DNA from: Planctomycetota bacterium
GTDB lineage: Bacteria > Planctomycetota > Phycisphaerae > UBA1845
Reading direction: 5' to 3'
NCBI GenBank assembly: GCA_022561415.1
Contig: JADFRH010000083.1
Location: 1-8,689, forward strand
DNA: 8,689 bases
The position numbers and the translations under genes are program-made. A model generated the notes under the pieces. The model was not told the origin of the DNA, searched no databases, and saw only the letters and a list, made by a program, of their open reading frames with translations. Positions within the stretch are counted from its first letter, which is position 1; each line of letters opens with the position of its first letter. Positions 5,468-8,689 of the stretch are shown here, piece after piece.

Positions 5468-6589
5468 GTGACAGCGCCGGCACTGGCAGTCTGCGTCGCC
5501 GTGACGGTCACCATCGCCCAGCGACCCACAGTGGTATCAGCCCCGGCGGAGCATCCCGTCGAGCTTGTAACGACCCGTGCGGTGCGTCTGGTCTTTCTGG
5601 AACATGACGGACCGTATTGGGCGGCTGGGGCCAAGTTTGCCGATGTTCGCGACTACATGAGCCTCCATGACCAATCGGGGTCCATGTTCATGCTCTACCC
5701 GCGTTCAACGCGCGGCTTGCCGCGCACGCCGGTCAGCCTGATCGGGTTCATCGCCGAGCGCCACCACATCCCCCGACCGCCCTTTCGAGCGAAGACACTT
5801 GCGGCCCGGCGGGTCGTGCGTTTGATGGTTGAGGGCAAAGCCGCGTCCCCCAGGCGTCCGCTGAGAACGATCGATCGCTGGGCAGCGGAGAATGGACATT
5901 CCCCTTCGGGCGAAGTCCTGGAGATCTACCACCTCGCACCTGACGCGGCCCGACGGATTGAACGGACGGAGTTCCAGCTATTTCTCACCGTCCTCCCGAT
6001 CGAGTCGCCGAGTGACACAGGGAAGCTCGATGATCAGGCACCCGAGCCGGAATCCCCATCTGTCGTCCATCGTCGACCCGCGGCAACCAAACCTGTTGTT
6101 CCTCCCACGCCCTCCATCTCGGTCGAACTGAGATCAGAGGCCAAGGCGCGCGAAGGCCGCGTAATCGATTCGATCCCCGCGCTGGTGCGGGCGGCCCGAT
6201 ACGATCGTGTGGCGGCCTTGGTCCTGCCTGATGCTCGCGGCATCGATCGCGACGAGCAGATATGGATCGGACAGGTGATTTTCCGTATCAAGGCGGCCGG
6301 CCGGGGTCTTGACCGCAAGTACCCGAAATCAGATGGCGCCACCACGGCCCTTGCCGAGGCGCTGGCGGAGCGTTATCGCAAACTATTCCAGGCCCGCCCT
6401 GCTGATCTTCTGATTGGTGCGACCGCGGCATCGGCCCAGAGCGCAAGCCCTCGGGGCACGGAACGGCGCGCGATCATGCGCCAACTGGACGCTCTGCTGA
6501 GCCGAATAGCATTCGCGGCCGCCCCCGATACGGTTGCGGACGAAGTCGCCGAGCATCTCGAGCGCGCTCGTCGTGTCCTGAAAAACTGA
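5468..6589 (+). CDS. Putative exported protein with GyrI-like effector-binding domain
   Basis: The 373-residue product starts at GTG. A hydrophobic N-terminus (about 3-18) followed by Ala-rich residues suggests a signal peptide or anchor, although it lacks the usual positive charge. Residues about 31-177 resemble the two-repeat GyrI/AraC effector-binding fold. The first half has LEHDGPYWAAGAKFADVRDY. The second has RTIDRWAAENG, then GEVLEIYH with the characteristic E-I-Y, and ends in a hydrophobic FLTVLP strand. In known members this fold binds small molecules or proteins. Residues about 178-220 are a Pro/Glu-rich linker. Residues about 221-373 form a helical, Arg/Ala-rich C-terminal region I cannot assign. 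There is no DNA-binding domain, so it is not an ordinary transcription factor. It follows the zinc-ribbon gene by 92 bp. The domain call is tentative. Confidence 0.6.
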   Translation: MTAPALAVCVAVTVTIAQRPTVVSAPAEHPVELVTTRAVRLVFLEHDGPYWAAGAKFADVRDYMSLHDQSGSMFMLYPRSTRGLPRTPVSLIGFIAERHHIPRPPFRAKTLAARRVVRLMVEGKAASPRRPLRTIDRWAAENGHSPSGEVLEIYHLAPDAARRIERTEFQLFLTVLPIESPSDTGKLDDQAPEPESPSVVHRRPAATKPVVPPTPSISVELRSEAKAREGRVIDSIPALVRAARYDRVAALVLPDARGIDRDEQIWIGQVIFRIKAAGRGLDRKYPKSDGATTALAEALAERYRKLFQARPADLLIGATAASAQSASPRGTERRAIMRQLDALLSRIAFAAAPDTVADEVAEHLERARRVLKN

Positions 6590-6591
6590 CA

Positions 6592-6674
6592 CCTGCAATA
6601 TCAGAAAACATCTATAACCTATTGTGTATGCATAGGTTACAATACATCCGTGTCGATCGTTGCACCCTGCAATA
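6592..6674. repeat. 9-bp direct repeats (CCTGCAATA) flanking an AT-rich dyad
   Basis: CCTGCAATA occurs at 6592-6600 and again at 6666-6674, 74 bp apart, on either side of the inverted repeat at 6615-6639. The copies could be regulatory half-sites or a scar of an insertion/excision event. Chance is not excluded. Confidence 0.35.
6615..6639. promoter_or_regulatory. 25-bp operator-like dyad upstream of accA
   Basis: Arms TAACCTAT (6615-6622) and ATAGGTTA (6632-6639) are perfect inverted repeats around a 9-nt centre, in an AT-rich patch. A -10-like TACAAT (6638-6643) overlaps the right arm, without a good -35. The geometry fits a repressor or activator site controlling accA, about 180 bp before its start. 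It is less like a terminator for the upstream gene, because no T-run follows. The rest of the 227-bp gap (6590-6816) shows nothing else I can name. Confidence 0.4.
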
Positions 6675-6816
6675 CCGATCTTGGCAACCCGGGTGATGGC
6701 GGGTGAGCTTGTCGGGTGCCGATAATCCAAGTAGGCTACTCGTTGGCGTGGCCACCGTTTGGCGCGGGGTTTGGCCCGCCTGGATGACCGAACAAGCGAC
6801 CAACCATCGATAACCC

Positions 6817-7932
6817 ATGAGCACTGAACCAGTAACCGCAACGGGCGAAACCGGTGCATCCAGCGCTGGCGCCTTCCTCGAATTCGAGAAGCCGCTTCGG
6901 CGGATCCAGCACGACATTGACGAGATGGAGCGCGAGCAGCGCGACGGCGGTCGGTGCCTGACAGCCGACATCCGCCAGCAGCGGAGCCGTTATCGCTCCA
7001 CCGTGAAGCGTCTTTACGGAAACCTCACGCCGTGGGAGACCGTGCTCGTCGCCCGCCACCCGAAGCGACCGCTGTCGACCGACTACCTCAATCTGGTGTT
7101 TCGGGACGTCTGCGAATTGCACGGCGATCGAACCTTCGGCGACGACCCGGCGATTATCACCGCGTTCGCGCGCGTGGGTGGGCATCGGGTGTTGTTCGTC
7201 GGGCACAACAAAGGGAAGGACGTCAAAGAGCGCATCCACTGCAACTTCGGCTGCGCGCATCCCGAGGGCTACCGAAAAGCACTGTTGAAGATGAAGCTAG
7301 CCCAGAAGTACGGCCTGCCCGTCGTGTGTCTCATTGACACGCAGGGCGCCTACCCGGGAATCGGCGCCGAGGAGCGCGGCATCGCCTTTGCCATCGCCAC
7401 GAACCTCATGGAAATGTCGCGGCTGCGGACCCCGATCGTGTGTGCGGTCATCGGCGAGGGCGGCAGCGGCGGCGCACTGGGCATTGGTGTCGGTGATCGC
7501 GTGGCGATGTTTCAGCACTCTTTCTACTCAGTGATTTCTCCCGAGGGATGCGCCGCGATCTTGTGGAAAACGGCCGACCAAAGAAAGCACGCAGCGGAAG
7601 CGCTGCGTTTGACGGCTGCGGAACTACTGAAACTCGATATTCTCGATGAGATCATTCCGGAGCCCGTGGGCGGCGCTCACCGCAATCCCGAGGCGGCGGC
7701 GGCGGCGCTTGAGAAGTATCTCACCACCGCCATCGATGACTTGAAGAGGCTGCGCCTCGACTCGCTCGTTCGCCGGCGGCAGGAGCGCATCCGCAATTTA
7801 GGGGCCTTCTTCGACGATCCAAAGCCGCCCGATGCGAAATCGAAGCGCAAGGAGGGGCGGACACGGAAACTCACGTCTCGCGCTTCGAGACTCAACACGC
7901 GTCTGCGCATGGCCATGAAGGTGGCCGGCTAG
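6817..7932 (+). CDS. accA: Acetyl-CoA carboxylase carboxyltransferase subunit alpha
   Basis: AccA and AccD together transfer CO2 from carboxybiotin on AccB to acetyl-CoA, giving malonyl-CoA, the first committed step of fatty acid synthesis. The 371-residue product has the AccA N-terminal helix (about 20-40, FLEFEKPLRRIQHDIDEM), then HPKRPLSTDYL and ELHGDRTFGDDPAII (about 81-114). The VGHNKGKD segment (about 128-135) corresponds to the G-x-x-K-G loop, followed by NFGCAHPEGYRKAL (about 143-156). The core has DTQGAYPGIGAEERG (about 174-188), the oxyanion-type GEGGSGGALGIGVGDRV (about 213-229) and SVISPEGCAAILWK (about 238-251). The family usually ends near residue 320-330; here about 40 Lys/Arg-rich residues follow. 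The start is the only ATG before the family N-terminus, and its ribosome binding site is weak. No accD or other lipid gene adjoins it on the left. Confidence 0.96.
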   Translation: MSTEPVTATGETGASSAGAFLEFEKPLRRIQHDIDEMEREQRDGGRCLTADIRQQRSRYRSTVKRLYGNLTPWETVLVARHPKRPLSTDYLNLVFRDVCELHGDRTFGDDPAIITAFARVGGHRVLFVGHNKGKDVKERIHCNFGCAHPEGYRKALLKMKLAQKYGLPVVCLIDTQGAYPGIGAEERGIAFAIATNLMEMSRLRTPIVCAVIGEGGSGGALGIGVGDRVAMFQHSFYSVISPEGCAAILWKTADQRKHAAEALRLTAAELLKLDILDEIIPEPVGGAHRNPEAAAAALEKYLTTAIDDLKRLRLDSLVRRRQERIRNLGAFFDDPKPPDAKSKRKEGRTRKLTSRASRLNTRLRMAMKVAG

Positions 7933-8600
7933 CGCGAGCCGGTTTCGCCCGGCGCGGCGGAAAGCAATCCCGCACGCCGCGGTGCCATGCCGGATCGGGA
8001 TCCTAGTTCGCGGCCGTATTCCCCGTCCGCTTTGCGTCTTCGATGAGCTGCGCGACCTCGTCCGCGCGCGGCTTGCCCCGGTCCGTCACCGATGTCGGTG
8101 CTCTCGCCACCGACCACTTCCACCAGCGGGATCAGGTACGGCGGGTTCCACCAGTGCGTGCCCACCACCAGCTCTGGGCGCTGAGCGTTCTGGGCGATCT
8201 CGGTGATCCGGAGAACCGAGGTGTTGGAGGCGAAGACCGCCTCAGGCGCCAGCGGCTGCACGGTGCTGAGGAGCTCGCGCTTCAACTCCATGTTCTCCGG
8301 GATCGCTTCGACAATGAGATCGGCGCCGTCGACGGCCTGGGCCAAGTCGGCAGCCAAGGTGAGAGTCACCTCCGCTTCGGAGCCGATCCTGGACAGGTGC
8401 TCCCGAATCCGTGCCGGAACTGCGTCCAGGACCTCCGGGGAGGGGTCCCAGAGGGAGGTGGGCGCACCGGCGGCCATGAACTCCTGGGCGATGCCGTGGC
8501 CCATCAGGCCCGCCCCGATCACAGCGACCCGGGGCAGCCCAGCGTGGGAACCCTCAGCCCTTGGTGATCCCGCCCCGGGGGGCGGCTCTGGTGTGCTCAT
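7929..8600 (-). CDS. 3-hydroxyacyl-CoA dehydrogenase, NAD-binding half only (disrupted)
   Basis: The family oxidises (S)-3-hydroxyacyl-CoA to 3-ketoacyl-CoA with NAD. From ATG 8600, after a 20-residue Pro/Gly-rich extension, residues 24-34 (RVAVIGAGLMG) carry the GxGxxG dinucleotide loop. DLIVEAIPENMELKREL (about 94-110), SNTS (125-128) and GTHWWNPP with catalytic-type His149 follow, then VEVVGGEST (160-168, ending at 8097). After that the frame stays open to 7929 but becomes Arg/Gly-rich with poor codon use. The C-terminal 3HCDH domain, which supplies the conserved Asn and the dimer interface, is absent, so the product would not be a complete enzyme. A start at 8654 is possible, but it would overlap the operator-like repeats. 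The gene is convergent with accA and overlaps its last bases. It may be a truncated gene or a chimeric joint. Confidence 0.6.
   Translation of the reverse strand: MSTPEPPPGAGSPRAEGSHAGLPRVAVIGAGLMGHGIAQEFMAAGAPTSLWDPSPEVLDAVPARIREHLSRIGSEAEVTLTLAADLAQAVDGADLIVEAIPENMELKRELLSTVQPLAPEAVFASNTSVLRITEIAQNAQRPELVVGTHWWNPPYLIPLVEVVGGESTDIGDGPGQAARGRGRAAHRRRKADGEYGRELGSRSGMAPRRAGLLSAAPGETGSR
8003..8098 (-). pseudogene. C-terminal coding fragment in a second frame
   Basis: In the minus frame ending at TAG 8005-8003, the sequence reads SVTDRGKPRADEVAQLIE followed by DAKRTGNTAAN and a stop. About 21 of 24 codons from the GGC (Gly of RGK) onward end in G or C, unlike the dehydrogenase frame over the same bases. 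The frame is blocked by a stop near 8132, so it cannot begin independently far upstream. It looks like the tail of a genuine protein whose front has been replaced by the dehydrogenase sequence, or like the result of a frameshift. I do not recognise the parent protein. Confidence 0.4.
8087..8113. repeat. CACCGA/TCGGTG repeats at the dehydrogenase break
   Basis: CACCGA at 8087-8092 and TCGGTG at 8095-8100 form a 6-bp inverted repeat around TG. A further CACCGA lies at 8108-8113. They sit exactly where family similarity ends, so they could be microhomology at a recombination or assembly junction. Confidence 0.5.
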
Positions 8601-8653
8601 TGGTGGGGACCTGCCCTTCCTAAAGCGTGCTGTCACGCTGACTACCTGCTCCA

Positions 8654-8688
8654 TTGTCCACGTTTGGAGGACAAGTGCTTCAGGACAA
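8654..8688. promoter_or_regulatory. Operator-like GGACAA half-sites upstream of the dehydrogenase
   Basis: On the plus strand, TTGTCC (8654-8659) and GGACAA (8669-8674) are a perfect dyad with a 9-bp centre. A third, directly repeated GGACAA follows at 8683-8688, 14 bp further on. They lie 54-88 bp upstream of the preferred start of the minus-strand dehydrogenase, a normal place for a transcription-factor site. The regulator is not identifiable. Confidence 0.4.
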
Positions 8689-8689
8689 G

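Noticed and set aside
4848..5483. 211-codon minus-strand open frame opposite the zinc-ribbon gene
   Set aside because: The sense strand has the ordered CxxC pattern and two helices; the antisense frame has no recognisable feature.
7938..7953. GCCGG/CCGGC hairpin after accA as a terminator
   Set aside because: Only a 5-bp stem and no following T-run; such short GC hairpins are common by chance here.
8043..8567. 174-codon plus-strand open frame opposite the dehydrogenase
   Set aside because: It is antisense to clear GxGxxG, SNTS and GTHWWNP motifs and has no features of its own.

Overview
The window looks like chromosomal DNA of a GC-rich, diderm, flagellated bacterium. A planctomycete (Phycisphaerae-like or related) is my best guess. 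It rests on the flgF-flgG-flgA-flgH rod and ring operon, the style of the hypothetical membrane proteins, and AT-rich heptanucleotide tandem repeats scattered in a GC-rich background. This is inference; no rRNA or marker gene is present to settle it.

Left part (1-3677, minus strand): a tightly packed flagellar basal-body operon, transcribed right to left. It runs: a 63-residue unknown protein, flgF (proximal rod), flgG (distal rod), flgA (periplasmic P-ring chaperone), then flgH (L-ring), which runs off the left edge. Spacings are 3 bp, 17 bp, 164 bp and 0 bp. The 164-bp gap between flgG and flgA is unusual: it holds two oppositely oriented heptamer arrays, a perfect GC-rich hairpin, and another heptamer array abutting the flgG stop. 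A fourth heptamer array lies inside the flgA reading frame and encodes a non-conserved linker.

Middle part (4049-6589, plus strand, divergent from the flagellar operon): three co-directional genes of unknown function. They encode a polytopic membrane protein with about eight helices, a small membrane protein with CxxC pairs on both sides of a transmembrane hairpin, and an apparently exported protein with a GyrI/AraC effector-binding-like domain. Nothing in the sequence ties them firmly to one pathway.

Right part (6590-8689): a 227-bp AT-rich intergenic region with a 25-bp dyad precedes accA, the carboxyltransferase alpha subunit of acetyl-CoA carboxylase, which carries an extra basic C-terminal tail. 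Convergent to it is the N-terminal NAD-binding half of a 3-hydroxyacyl-CoA dehydrogenase. Its family similarity stops at about 8097. There the best coding signal jumps to another frame for about 30 codons and then ends. This is either a broken gene or an assembly/chimera junction, and everything right of about 8090 should be treated with caution. A GGACAA-type operator-like dyad lies upstream of that gene at the right edge.

I see no CRISPR array, tRNA, rRNA, insertion sequence or defence system. The most distinctive features are the heptamer repeats, the small unknown gene heading the flagellar operon, the split zinc-ribbon membrane protein, and the suspicious dehydrogenase junction.
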